This document shows positions 27,836-36,368 of a stretch of 64,000 nucleotides of DNA, in pieces. Made by a program: the position numbers and the translations under genes. The stretch covers positions 1 to 64,000 of the forward strand of contig JAHBWA010000033.1 of assembly GCA_019637195.1 (NCBI GenBank), given 5' to 3'. How positions within the stretch are numbered: position 1 is the stretch's first letter; each line of letters starts with the position of its first letter. The stretch comes from Labilithrix sp. Its GTDB lineage: Bacteria; Myxococcota_A; Polyangia; Polyangiales; Polyangiaceae. The notes under the pieces are model-generated. The model made no database searches, had not been told where the DNA came from, and saw only the letters and a program-made list of their open reading frames with translations.

Positions 27836-28756
27836 TCACCTCGTCACGACCGTGTGCGTCGCGAAGGCGACGCCGCCCCGGATGTCGCGGAGGACGACGA
27901 AGAGGTGGCTCGTCCCGGGCGCGCGAGGCGCGGTCCACGCGTTCGTCGTCGTCGTCTCGAGCTCCTCCTCGGAGCGTCCGGTGCGATCGCTCTCGAGGCT
28001 GCCCGCCGTCGAGAACCACGAGACGCGCATCGCTTCGCGGCGCTCGGTGAGCGTCCGCCTCGCGAGATCGTAGACGACGTACCGCTCCGCGGCCTCGGCC
28101 GGCCAGCTCACGCGGAGCGAGACCGTCGCGCCGCTCGGGATCGCGTCGAGCGCGACCGGCGCGCCGTCGAGCGTCGCCTCGAGCGGGCCGAGCTCGGGGT
28201 TCCCGTTGGCGACGTAGCGGCGGCCGTAGTCCGCCGTCACGTCGGCTGCCGCGTTCGCGAGCGCGCACGACGCGCGTTGCATGCCGAACGCCACGGCCGT
28301 CTCGTCCCGGTCCGTGACGGCGACGCGCACCGGCAGGTAGTAGCCGCCGGTGACGTCGGGATCGCGCGGCCGCAGATCGCCGGACGTGACCTCGGGGCCG
28401 AAGAGCGCGCACACGTCCGGCGGGATCGCCGACGCGATGGTGGCGACGCCCTCGGCGAGCGGCCGGACGCCGTCGCCGAGGCAGGCGGCGCTCGCGGCGC
28501 CGTTCTCGGTCAACAGCTTCGGCGTCGCGCACAGCGCCCAGGTCGCCCTCGGCTCCGCGATCGGCCCGTCCGGGCTCGCGACGAGGAGCGACCACGAGAC
28601 GACCTCGCCGGGCTTGGCCTCCGGCGGATCGCCGCGCACCGCGAGCACCTGGGTCCGCGTCACGAGCGACTCGCGATCGCCGAGATCGGGGCGGCACGAC
28701 AGCGGCGCGCTCGCGACGGCTGCGCCGAGGGCGAGCCCGTGGAGCAGGCGGCGCAT
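27836..28756 (-). CDS. Lipoprotein, last gene of module B (paralogue of 25538-26590)
   Basis: 306 residues from the ATG at 28756, which overlaps the receptor stop as TGATG (a GTG one codon earlier is possible). Lipobox APLSC. The protein shares TQVLAVRGDPPEAKPG near the start and MRVSWFSTAG, TGRSEEE, NAWTAPRAPG near the end with the last lipoprotein of module A, as well as DPDVTGGYYLPV versus DPDLSGGYHQPI in the middle. It lacks the Cys-rich CGDGLC insertion of that protein. Being intact downstream of a disrupted receptor gene, it is either still used or the receptor breaks are artefacts. Confidence 0.78.
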   Translation of the reverse strand: MRRLLHGLALGAAVASAPLSCRPDLGDRESLVTRTQVLAVRGDPPEAKPGEVVSWSLLVASPDGPIAEPRATWALCATPKLLTENGAASAACLGDGVRPLAEGVATIASAIPPDVCALFGPEVTSGDLRPRDPDVTGGYYLPVRVAVTDRDETAVAFGMQRASCALANAAADVTADYGRRYVANGNPELGPLEATLDGAPVALDAIPSGATVSLRVSWPAEAAERYVVYDLARRTLTERREAMRVSWFSTAGSLESDRTGRSEEELETTTTNAWTAPRAPGTSHLFVVLRDIRGGVAFATHTVVTR

Positions 28757-31309
28757 CACAGCTCGAGCCTCCCGCCGACGACGGCGATGAACGGCAGGCC
28801 GGTGATGTTCCCGCGCCGCCGGAAGTCGGCCGAGTAGGCGATCTCCTCGGCGTTCGCGCGGCTCGTCACGTTCTGGAGATCGGCGAACACGAGCGCGCGG
28901 GCGCTCTTGCCGATCTCGAAGGCGCGATCGATCCGGAGATCCAGCTGCCAGAACGCCGGGATGCGGGTCGTCCCCTGCGGACCGAACACGGGATCGAACC
29001 GGTCGGAGCGGGCGTCGTAGACGCTGCCGACGACGGGGGTGCGCGGGTTTCCGCTCGCGTAGCGGAGGCGCGCGCCGACGCTGAAGCGGCCGATCTCCTG
29101 GCTCGCGACGAGCGAGAGGACGTGCGGCTGATCGAAGTCGAACGGCCGCCAGCTCTGTCGCCCTCGAAGCGGCGCCGCCGCTCTTGCTGATGGCGTAGGA
29201 CGCCCAGCCGAAGAACCCGCGCCAGAGCTCATGGCGGATGAAGAGCTGGACGCCGTAGCCCGCCCCTCGCCAATTTGCGAGCGCGCGCGAGCGGGTTCGG
29301 CAGGTGGCTCCGCACGACGAGGTCCTTTGCGTGTTTTGTCGAAGGCGACGACGTCGATCGCTCGGGGCGAAAGTCGGTGACGCGGAGCGATTCGCCTGCC
29401 GTGATGTGCGCGCTCGCGCGCGAGAGCCCGGAGCTCCGGGTGCCGAACACGGCGGAGAGGTCCTCCGGGTCGGGCGGTTGGTGGTGAAGCCGCCGTAGGC
29501 GGTAGAAGGTGGTCCGCGTCACGTCCCAGCGCGCCGACGCGCGCGGCGCCACGGTCGTCCCATGCGGGAGAAGCCGACGGCGGGACGTTGCCGGCCTGAG
29601 GAAGGCGCTTGCTTCCCTCGATGACGAAGGCGTCGACGCGGACGCCCGGCGTCTGTCACCGGGCCGAAGCGGACGTCGGCGTGGGCGTGAGGTCCGACGT
29701 CGAGGATGTGCGTCTTCCAGCGATCGACGGCGTACTGCCGCCCGGCGGCTGACCGAAGACGGCGATGTCGCCCTCGCGCGGCGGGAGTGGTGATGAGCCC
29801 GCGCTCGACGCCTTTCCGACGCGGTCCTGAGCGCTGTCCATCTCGTGGGGGACGAGGACGACGCGCTTGTTTCCAGCTTCGATCGGAGAGACGCTCGGAT
29901 CCCGTAGCGATCCGACGCGACGTCGAGGCGCGTCGGCGTCGCGCCGGGGTGATGCGCGAGCGAGCTCGCGCCGCGCCCGACGAACGGCGTGACGATCGTG
30001 CTGTCGCCGTCGTCCGAGACGCTCGTGTACCTCGCGTAGCGCGCCAGCCTGAGCGTCGCCTGACGCGCCGCTTCGCCGGATCGGGGAGGCCGTGGCGATT
30101 CGAGCTCGTCGTCCGAGACGAGCGGAAGACGGCGTCGACGCTCTCGCGCTTGCGAAGATCGACGGTGGCCTTGAGCTGCGCGCCGGTATGCGGATCGGGG
30201 AAGAAGTCGCCCACGTCCGGCGCGCTCGCGGCCGCGAGGACGCGGTCGAGCCGGCTGTACCGGAGCCGCGTCCTGATCCGACGCGCTCGCCGACCCGGTC
30301 GAGACGAGCGCCGAGCCATCGAGCGCGTCGGCGGCGGCGTACCCGTGTGTCCTGCGTGCGGCGTTGTCCGCGTCTCGATCGCGGACGAGCCCGCCGAGCC
30401 CGCGCCCGTACTCCCGCGCCGAACGCGCCCGGCACGAGGTCGATGCTCGAGACGAGGTCGAGCTGATCGTCCCATGGAGGCCGCTGCCGTGGTAGAGCTG
30501 GGACGTCGACGCCGTCGACGTAGACGCGCGTGTCCTTCGGCGCTGAGCCCCAGACGACGATCTGCCCTGACGCGACGGGGCGGGCGCGAGACGCCCGGGA
30601 GGTTCTGCACCACCTTCCAAGACGTCGCCCTGCGTCCTGGCACCTTCCGTGCCTGCTCGGCGCGTACGGCGTAGTCGACGACCTCGCGCCGCGTTCGCGG
30701 GCCGGCGCGATCGCCACCTCCTCGACGGTGTCGCTGTCGATCGTCGCTCCAAGCCAGAGGCCGGCGCGCCGCGCGCCGTTGCTCCACTCTCGCCGCCCGT
30801 GTGGCTGCGGGCGCGGCGGTCTCGGCGCGGGCGGCGCGCGTCGTGCCTGCGGGCGCGGGCGGTTCTGCCGGGCGCACCCTGGAGGGGCGGGCGGAGGTGG
30901 CGCCGGTGCGGGCGGCGCCATGACGAAGTCGTAGCGGTAGGTGATCTTCGCAGGCGCAGGCTTGTCGTCGACCTCCGCGGCTCGCCAACCAGCGCGCGGC
31001 GGCGGCGGCGGCCGCGTCGAAGTCCGGGCCGGCGCTCTCGGCGACGGTGACGTTCGTGACCTTCCCGGTAGCGCCGATCTCGATCGTCAGCACGACCGAC
31101 GCCGAGACGCCGCTCTGCTTCTTCGCCGCAGGGTACTCGGCCTCGACGAAGCGCACGAGGCGCGGCATCTTCGTGAGCTTTCGCTTGGTGGGCTGCCCGC
31201 CGACGTCCGAGCCGCGCTGCTGCGCGAGCGCGGGCGGCGCGCCGGCGATGACCGCGAGGCACGCGAGCAGCGCCGGGGAGGACAACGCGACGAGGCGGCG
31301 GCTCGGCAT
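28756..31309 (-). pseudogene. TonB-dependent receptor, module B, disrupted by many frame changes
   Basis: Both ends are intact: a signal peptide and a TonB-type domain at the N-terminus (LVRFVEAEYPAAKKQSG) and a barrel end (DFDQPHVLSLVASQEIG to GGRLEL) at the C-terminus. From about 31030 down to 29160 the protein can be followed only by hopping among three frames: KITYRYDF, AEQARKVPG, KVVQNLPGVSR, GQIVVWGSAPKDTRVYVDGVDV, SSIDLVPGAFG, EYGRGLGGLVR, DFFPDPHTGAQLKATVDLRK and PEDLSAVFG. Several changes are single-base gains or losses in short runs, for example a lost A at about 30636 and an extra G at about 30616. This fits either a decaying gene or an uncorrected sequencing patch. Confidence 0.8.
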
Positions 31310-31315
31310 CGGGCC

Positions 31316-32230
31316 TCAGGGCACGTCGATCTCGAGGGCGAGCACGCCTCCGCCGCGGTTGTGATCGAAGCGCGCGTCGATCGCGGTGCTCGTGCCGGCC
31401 GCCGCGCCGATGCGCGTCCCGTCGAGCGTCGCCTCCACGCGCCACGGCGCGCTCGGCGCGCCGCACAGCGAGAACGTGTCGACGCGCACCACGTAGCGGC
31501 CGGGCGCGGGGCGCTCCGTCCACACGACGTTCTCCGCGCGCACGCCGTCCGCGACGCACATCGCGTTGGAGTCGCGATCGAGGTACCCGCCGTCCGTCGG
31601 GGCGCTCGGATCGACCGGGCCCGCGCTCGGCGGCGGTCGCTGGTACTCGGTGCGGTTCCGCTTGAAGATCTCGACGCCGCTCGGGAGCACCACGTGGAGA
31701 TCGAGGTCGGCCTCGTTCTGCCAGGAGAGCGAGATGACGAAGCGCCCGTCGGGGCGCGGGCTCGGGACCACCTCGAGCGGCCTGGTCGTCGCCGGCCCGA
31801 ACCTCCCCTCCGCGTCGACGGCGCGCAGGACGACGTCGTAGCGCCCGGGCCGCGCGCTCGCCGCGAGCCCGAGCACGGCGTCGAAGGTCGGGGACGCGGG
31901 CGCGGAGGCGAGCGGGATCCCGGCGGGCACCACCCAGTAGCCGACGTCCGAGGAGAGGCCGATCGCTACGGCGGTCGCCGGGCGCTCCAGATCTCCGGCG
32001 CAGGCGCGCTCGACGACGCCCGCCCGCGCTCGCGAGACGACCGTCGCCGAGAGCACCGCGGGGCCGTCCTCCGTCGCCGGCATCGCCTCGCGGAAGAACT
32101 GCGCCCCGTCGACGTGCAGCATCGCGTCGCGGCCGGCGTCGGCGCGTGTCCCTTCGCAGGCCGCGAGCGCGATCGCCACCGAGGCGACGAGCGTGACCAC
32201 GACGCGTCGCGTCCGGAGCAGGCGGCGCAT
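31316..32230 (-). CDS. YfaP/DUF2135-like lipoprotein, module B
   Basis: 304 residues; ATG overlaps the porin stop (TGATG). Lipobox ALAAC. It mirrors the module A protein at 19998: GYWVVPAGIP, then SLSWQNEADLDLHVVLPSG, GYLDRDSNAMC, ENVVWTERPAPGRYVVRV and LCGAPSAPW. The C-terminal third therefore carries the same YfaP/DUF2135-like beta domain. Overall identity with the module A copy looks moderate, so the duplication is old. Only six bases separate its stop from the start of the disrupted receptor. Confidence 0.8.
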   Translation of the reverse strand: MRRLLRTRRVVVTLVASVAIALAACEGTRADAGRDAMLHVDGAQFFREAMPATEDGPAVLSATVVSRARAGVVERACAGDLERPATAVAIGLSSDVGYWVVPAGIPLASAPASPTFDAVLGLAASARPGRYDVVLRAVDAEGRFGPATTRPLEVVPSPRPDGRFVISLSWQNEADLDLHVVLPSGVEIFKRNRTEYQRPPPSAGPVDPSAPTDGGYLDRDSNAMCVADGVRAENVVWTERPAPGRYVVRVDTFSLCGAPSAPWRVEATLDGTRIGAAAGTSTAIDARFDHNRGGGVLALEIDVP

Positions 32231-33804
32231 CAGAAGCGCACCTCGGCGCGCAGCGTGAACGAGTCGTCGGCGAGCGTGGTCGGACGCCCCGAGGCGTCGC
32301 GGCCGAGGGCGTTCGTTCGACGGTCGTACTGCGCGACCAGCCGCGCCACGCGCGTGCGCCCCGTCGCGCTGAACGACCAGGTGGACATCGACGTGTCCCT
32401 GGGCACCAGCGCGAAGGGCTCTTGCTCGCGGGCGTCGGCGTCCGGATCGTAGCGGTCGTAGCGGACGCCGACGAGCGCCCAGCGTGTGATCTCCTGGGCC
32501 GCGCCGACGTAGTAGCCGAGCTGGCGAAGGTCGCGCGTCGCCGCGATCGGATCCGAGACGAAGAGGCCGCGATCGAGGTTGTTGCCGCGGACGATCTCGG
32601 CGCGGAGGTGGAGGTCGCCCAGCGTCGGCAGCGCGATCGTGGCGCGGAGATCGGCGCCCACCGCGAAGCGCTTGAAGCTCGCCGAGGGCGTCGCCGGCGA
32701 TCCCGGGATGATCTGGAGCTCGGTCGTGTTGTCGACGATCCCGTCGGCGTTCGAGTCCTGCCACTGGATGAGGTCCTTGGTGGCGGCCGCGCCGCGGTGG
32801 AAGCCGCGCCCGCTCACGCCCGAGAGCCCGCCGTCGATGTGGACGGCGTCGGTCACGGCGGTCGCTCCGCCCACGCGGAAGACGAGATCCTTGCTCTCGT
32901 TCGGATCCCGCCCGGGGAACGTCCGCTGGCCGATCGGCTCGCCGTTCATGATCGCGAACGCGTAGCGGAGGAAGCGGTAGCCGCCGAGGACGCGCAGCCC
33001 GAGGTCGAACGACTGCGGAAACATCGCCGCAGACATGGTCGAGCGCTCGAGCCAGGGCCGCGCGCGCTCGGACTCGGGCACCTCGAAGCCGAACGGCGTC
33101 CGGAAGAGGCCGGCGGTCACCATGAACCACGGCGCCCCGCTCTCGCGGACGGGGCGGGCGGGCGCGCCGTCCGCGCCCTCACGCCGGGCGGACGGCGCGT
33201 ACGCCCACGGCGTGTACGGGTAGGCGCGGCTCGCCGGCCACTTGAACGAGGCCTCGGCGTTGATCGGGCGGAGCTGAGGTCCCTCGATCGTGTTCGCGTC
33301 GATCTCGAACGCGCCGTGGAAGAGGCCTTCGTCCCGCTCGGCGCGGAGGCGCGCGCGCCGCAGGAGGAAGCGGTCCTCGTTCAGCGGCTCGCCGTCCTGC
33401 GAGAGCTCGTCCTGCGACGACTGGCGGAAGACCACCCAGTCCATGTGGACGTAGCCCGAGACCGCGACCGGCGGCGGCGCGTCCCGCCGCGCGGCCGCCT
33501 CCTCCTCGAGGCGCTGGACGCGCGCCGCGAGGTCCTCCGTCGCTCCCGGCCGCGCGCCCGCCGCGTCGACGGGCGCTGCGCCGGCCGACGGCGCGGCCCC
33601 GGACGGCGGGCTCGGCGACGCGGTGCCGGCCGCCGGAACGCGCGGCGCGCCCGGCGCCGCGACGGTCCGCGACGCTGCGCCGGGTGACGGAACGTTCGAC
33701 GCCGACTCCGGTGGGGAGCTCGCCTCGGCCTGCGCGCTGACGCTCGAGAGCGCGCAGGCCAGAAGGATCGCGTGGCTCGATCCCCTCACGAACGCGGGCT
33801 GCAC
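32230..33804 (-). CDS. OprP/OprO-like outer-membrane porin, module B
   Basis: 524 residues from a GTG at 33804 with AGGA five bases before it; a second in-frame GTG 15 bases later is possible. The signal peptide ends near VSAQA, then a Pro/Ala/Gly linker. A short coiled-coil segment (DLAARVQRLEEEAAARRD) follows, as in many OprP-type porins, and then the barrel: FLLRRARLRAERDEGLF, FEIDANTIEG, GYRFLRYAFAIMNGEP, GRDPNESKDLVFRVG and a terminal FTLRAEVRF. It matches the module A porin in order and motifs but has the coiled coil that the other lacks. A trimeric anion-selective pore is expected from the family. Confidence 0.82.
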   Translation of the reverse strand: MQPAFVRGSSHAILLACALSSVSAQAEASSPPESASNVPSPGAASRTVAAPGAPRVPAAGTASPSPPSGAAPSAGAAPVDAAGARPGATEDLAARVQRLEEEAAARRDAPPPVAVSGYVHMDWVVFRQSSQDELSQDGEPLNEDRFLLRRARLRAERDEGLFHGAFEIDANTIEGPQLRPINAEASFKWPASRAYPYTPWAYAPSARREGADGAPARPVRESGAPWFMVTAGLFRTPFGFEVPESERARPWLERSTMSAAMFPQSFDLGLRVLGGYRFLRYAFAIMNGEPIGQRTFPGRDPNESKDLVFRVGGATAVTDAVHIDGGLSGVSGRGFHRGAAATKDLIQWQDSNADGIVDNTTELQIIPGSPATPSASFKRFAVGADLRATIALPTLGDLHLRAEIVRGNNLDRGLFVSDPIAATRDLRQLGYYVGAAQEITRWALVGVRYDRYDPDADAREQEPFALVPRDTSMSTWSFSATGRTRVARLVAQYDRRTNALGRDASGRPTTLADDSFTLRAEVRF

Positions 33805-33869
33805 TCTGTTCCTATACCTCCGTTGCCTGCCGTTGCGTGCGCGGCGCCGTCGTCGGCCGCGTCGCCCGC

Positions 33870-34193
33870 TCAGTCGAGCGGGGGGAGCCCGCCGTCGGGC
33901 AGGAGCTTGGGCAGGGTCGGGTTCTTCTCGATCCGCGTCGCGTTCGTGCACGCGTTGATGATCTCGAAGTGGGTCTTGGGATCGTCGAAGCAGTCCTTCG
34001 GCGCGCCGTCCGGCAGGGTGCCCGCGTCGAACCCGCCGCCGCCGCCGTCGGCGAGGCCGCTGTCGGTGCCGGTGCTCGCGTCCGGCGACGACTCCTTCAC
34101 CGCGGACGAGCTGTCGTCGCACGCAGCGACGGCGAGGGCGGAGGCGACGGCGAGCGAGAGGCCGAGGAGGCCCGCGTGGATCGTTCTCTTCAT
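33870..34193 (-). CDS. Small lipoprotein, module B
   Basis: 107 residues, lipobox AVAAC (Cys25). Ser/Asp/Gly linker, then DCFDDPKTHFEIINACTN and an ending GGLPPLD. The module A counterpart at 18038 has DCFDTSK and ends APLPPLN; the DCFD start and LPPL end are the only clearly shared elements. It begins two bases after the stop of the PstS-like gene, so the two are translated together. Function unknown. Confidence 0.75.
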   Translation of the reverse strand: MKRTIHAGLLGLSLAVASALAVAACDDSSSAVKESSPDASTGTDSGLADGGGGGFDAGTLPDGAPKDCFDDPKTHFEIINACTNATRIEKNPTLPKLLPDGGLPPLD

Positions 34194-34195
34194 GG

Positions 34196-35458
34196 CTACC
34201 TCGCCTCGCAGAAGCCGAAGCGGCACTTGCCGCCGTTGCAGGGAGCGTCGTTTCCGACCGTGCACGCGGTGCAGGTCGTCGTCCCTTGCGGGACGTTCTT
34301 CTCGAAGTAGCAGCCGCAGGGCGCCGGATCGTCGTAGAGCGAGAGGTCGGCTCCGTCGCCCGCGCGGGTCACCTTCATCGCGCACTCCGGGACGAGCCCG
34401 CTCTGCACCACTTGAAGGAGCCCGTCGACGTCGTCGCCGGTGCGCGTGCCCATGACGAGCTCGTAGAAGCGCCTCGCGTTCGGGTTCGTGAGCGTCTTCG
34501 TGCCCGGCGTCACCGACGCGATGTACGGCGTCGGCGACCAGGGGAGGTAGTGACCGTCGCGGACGTTCTGCTTGTCGAAGCTCGCGCTCGTGGAGTCGGG
34601 GAAGTAGGCGAACCGCTGGCCGAACGTCTTGAACGCCAGCAGCTTCACGTCCGCGCGCCGCTGGTCGAAGAGCTCGGTGCCGAGGATGCCGAGCGTCGCC
34701 TCGGGGGTCGGGCTGTTCATCACCGACGCGATGAGGTCCTCCGACGTCCCCGAGGCCGCCGCGGTCTGCATCTGGGTCGGGAGGAGCCGGATCGCCGACG
34801 CCATCGTGAGCGTCGTGCTCGCGGTGTTGCCGCGCTTGAACCGCAGGTTCTGCACGGTCCACGGCGCCGCCGCTCCGCCGCCCTCGGTGAAGCCGTAGGC
34901 CAGGTAGCCCTCCTCCGCGGTGATGGCGACCTGGCTGCTGCTCTTGTTGGTGATGAAGGCGTACGCCTGAACCGGGCCCTCGAAGACGCCGACGTCGTTC
35001 GGCTGCGCGGGGGTCTGCGTGCAGCTCGACAGGTACGTCGCGCCGATGCCGAGCGCGATCGGCTCGGCCGGCGCGCTGTCGGGGACGGTGCAGGTCGGCG
35101 CGGGGCCGGACGGATCGAAGGCCACGCCCGAGGGGATGTAGCGGACCGGTCGGGGCGTCGCGCCGTCGGTGACCGTGGTCATGAGGGCGTGGGTGAAGAG
35201 GTCGTTTCGGATGTTGCAGGTCGGGCGGTTGCGGAAGAAGACGCGGACCTTCGTCGACGACTGCATCAGCAGCTTGCCGATCTTCTTGACGACGGGCTCC
35301 TGCGTGTCGCCGTTCTCGATGTAGAGGGCGGGGACGCCGTTGTCCTCGTCCGACAGGTTGGCGCAGGGATCACCGTCCGCTGCGGCGGCGCGCGCAGAGA
35401 CGGCGACGAGTGAGACGGCGAGCGCACAACCGAGCGCTCGCGAGAGCTCGCTTCGCAT
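34196..35458 (-). CDS. PstS-like secreted substrate-binding protein, module B
   Basis: 420 residues; the ATG at 35458 follows GGGAGGAA. Signal peptide ending ARAAAAD. PstS-like features include AITAEEGYLAYGFTEGGG, then LRFKRGNTASTTLTMASAI, comparable to the W-rich and Ser/Thr ligand loops of phosphate-binding proteins. Later NVRDGHYLPWSP matches NVRNGQYALFTP in the module A copy. A Cys-rich tail (CGCYFEKN, CTACTVG, CNGGKCRFGFCEAR) ends with the same KCRFGFCE signature. The conserved Cys tail is not part of ordinary PstS and may mark a new subfamily. First gene of module B, with inverted repeats upstream. Confidence 0.75.
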   Translation of the reverse strand: MRSELSRALGCALAVSLVAVSARAAAADGDPCANLSDEDNGVPALYIENGDTQEPVVKKIGKLLMQSSTKVRVFFRNRPTCNIRNDLFTHALMTTVTDGATPRPVRYIPSGVAFDPSGPAPTCTVPDSAPAEPIALGIGATYLSSCTQTPAQPNDVGVFEGPVQAYAFITNKSSSQVAITAEEGYLAYGFTEGGGAAAPWTVQNLRFKRGNTASTTLTMASAIRLLPTQMQTAAASGTSEDLIASVMNSPTPEATLGILGTELFDQRRADVKLLAFKTFGQRFAYFPDSTSASFDKQNVRDGHYLPWSPTPYIASVTPGTKTLTNPNARRFYELVMGTRTGDDVDGLLQVVQSGLVPECAMKVTRAGDGADLSLYDDPAPCGCYFEKNVPQGTTTCTACTVGNDAPCNGGKCRFGFCEAR

Positions 35459-35495
35459 GGTTCCTCCCGGAGGAATCGAGGTGGAGCTGGAACGT

Positions 35496-35508
35496 GTCAC
35501 GCCGTGAC
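35496..35508. promoter_or_regulatory. Inverted repeat GTCAC-GCC-GTGAC
   Basis: Perfect 5-bp arms with a 3-base spacer, 38 bases upstream of the module B start. It shares its arms with the repeat at 35554-35569, about 60 bases away, so the two may bind the same regulator. Confidence 0.4.
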
Positions 35509-35553
35509 CGGCCACGGTCGCGCCGTTTCGAGGGTGCGCGCAGATGTAACAAC

Positions 35554-35569
35554 GTCACACCCGTGTGAC
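35554..35569. promoter_or_regulatory. Inverted repeat GTCACAC-CC-GTGTGAC
   Basis: Perfect 7-bp arms with a 2-base spacer, about 100 bases upstream of the module B start, the usual distance for a sigma-54 enhancer site. The arms contain the GTCAC/GTGAC core of the nearer repeat. Confidence 0.45.
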
Positions 35570-35734
35570 CGCCCCGCGCGGCGGTGGCGCGCGGAGGTGA
35601 CGCGCGGAGGCAGCACGTCGAGGGCGCCGAGCGCCCGATCGCGGCCTCTTCGCCTCAGGGTGAGTGATGACGACCGTCCGCGGTCGAGAGGCGCCGGGCG
35701 CATCGAGCGCACGATTCGGCGCGCACCGAGTCAT

Positions 35735-35752
35735 AAAAACGATAATGTTTTT
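35735..35752. promoter_or_regulatory. AT-rich inverted repeat AAAAAC-GATAAT-GTTTTT
   Basis: Perfect 6-bp arms around GATAAT, a good -10-like hexamer, in otherwise GC-rich DNA and about 100 bases before the gene at 35854. It may be a promoter with an overlapping operator; no good -35 element is present at 16-18 bases. Confidence 0.35.
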
Positions 35753-35853
35753 AAAACGCACGCCCGCGAGGAGGCCCGGCGCCGGCCGGGCACGACGCCT
35801 GCACCGCGGGAGAGTCTCGCCCGCCGTCGCTCCGGCTTCGAGGAAGGAACCCG

Positions 35854-36204
35854 ATGCAGCTCAGTCACGACATGGCCGACAAGCAAACTCTCTCCTGCGT
35901 CGTCGAGGTGTCGCTGCCGATGCCCGTGAGCCACGCGTGGGTCGCCTACGCGTGCCGCGCCGCCGGCGTGGCCAAGCCGCGATGGAGCTCCGCTTCGCGC
36001 GTCTGGACCACGAGCGCACGGGGCGAGGGCGGTCACGCCGAGACGATCTCGATCTCGAACGGACGCGGTCCGAACAGCGTCTGCGTGCGGGCCGAGTGGC
36101 TCGCGCCGGCGACCGACGCTCCGGAGACGGCGACCACGCGCCGTCTCGTCACCGCGTTCGTGACCGGCATGCAGTGGGCCGTCCGCCGCCGCGCGCTGGC
36201 CTGA
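35854..36204 (+). CDS. Small hypothetical protein
   Basis: 116 residues with AAGGAAC before the ATG. It has no signal peptide or membrane span. It opens MQLSHDMADKQTLSC and contains VEVSLPMPVSHAWVAYACRAAG and a C-terminal helix FVTGMQWAVRRRAL. Codon usage fits the genome but no family is recognised. The strand is supported by the binding site and by the AT-rich region upstream. It is isolated between module B and the haem operon. Confidence 0.5.
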   Translation: MQLSHDMADKQTLSCVVEVSLPMPVSHAWVAYACRAAGVAKPRWSSASRVWTTSARGEGGHAETISISNGRGPNSVCVRAEWLAPATDAPETATTRRLVTAFVTGMQWAVRRRALA

Positions 36205-36368
36205 GCGACGGTCCGTCGCGTGGGTCGCGTGGCACGAGCTCGAGGAAGGAGAGCTCCCACGAGCGCGGCCGAGAGCTTCAGCCCGCGAGTCGCCGTGGAT
36301 CCCGACCACCGCGGCCGCCCGGACGAACACCCGTCACCGCTCGAACACGTGGTGATACCCTCGCGGGT

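Larger units (their letters stand above)
35459..35853. other. Divergent intergenic region upstream of module B
   Basis: 395 bases without a convincing gene. It holds two GTCAC/GTGAC inverted repeats close to module B and an AT-rich inverted repeat around 35735-35752. It probably contains the promoters of module B and of the small gene at 35854. No clear -24/-12 element was found on the minus strand. Confidence 0.6.

Noticed and set aside
25866..28697. 943-codon open frame on the minus strand
   Set aside because: It lies opposite a lipoprotein and the sigma-54 activator, whose AAA+ motifs prove the plus frame. The composition is Arg-rich shadow.
29509..29793. Small plus-strand frames inside the broken receptor (for example 29509-29793)
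   Set aside because: They are antisense to recognisable receptor segments and have no ribosome binding site.
28756..31309. Receptor B as a programmed frameshifting gene
   Set aside because: There are far too many frame changes, in both directions, for programmed recoding.
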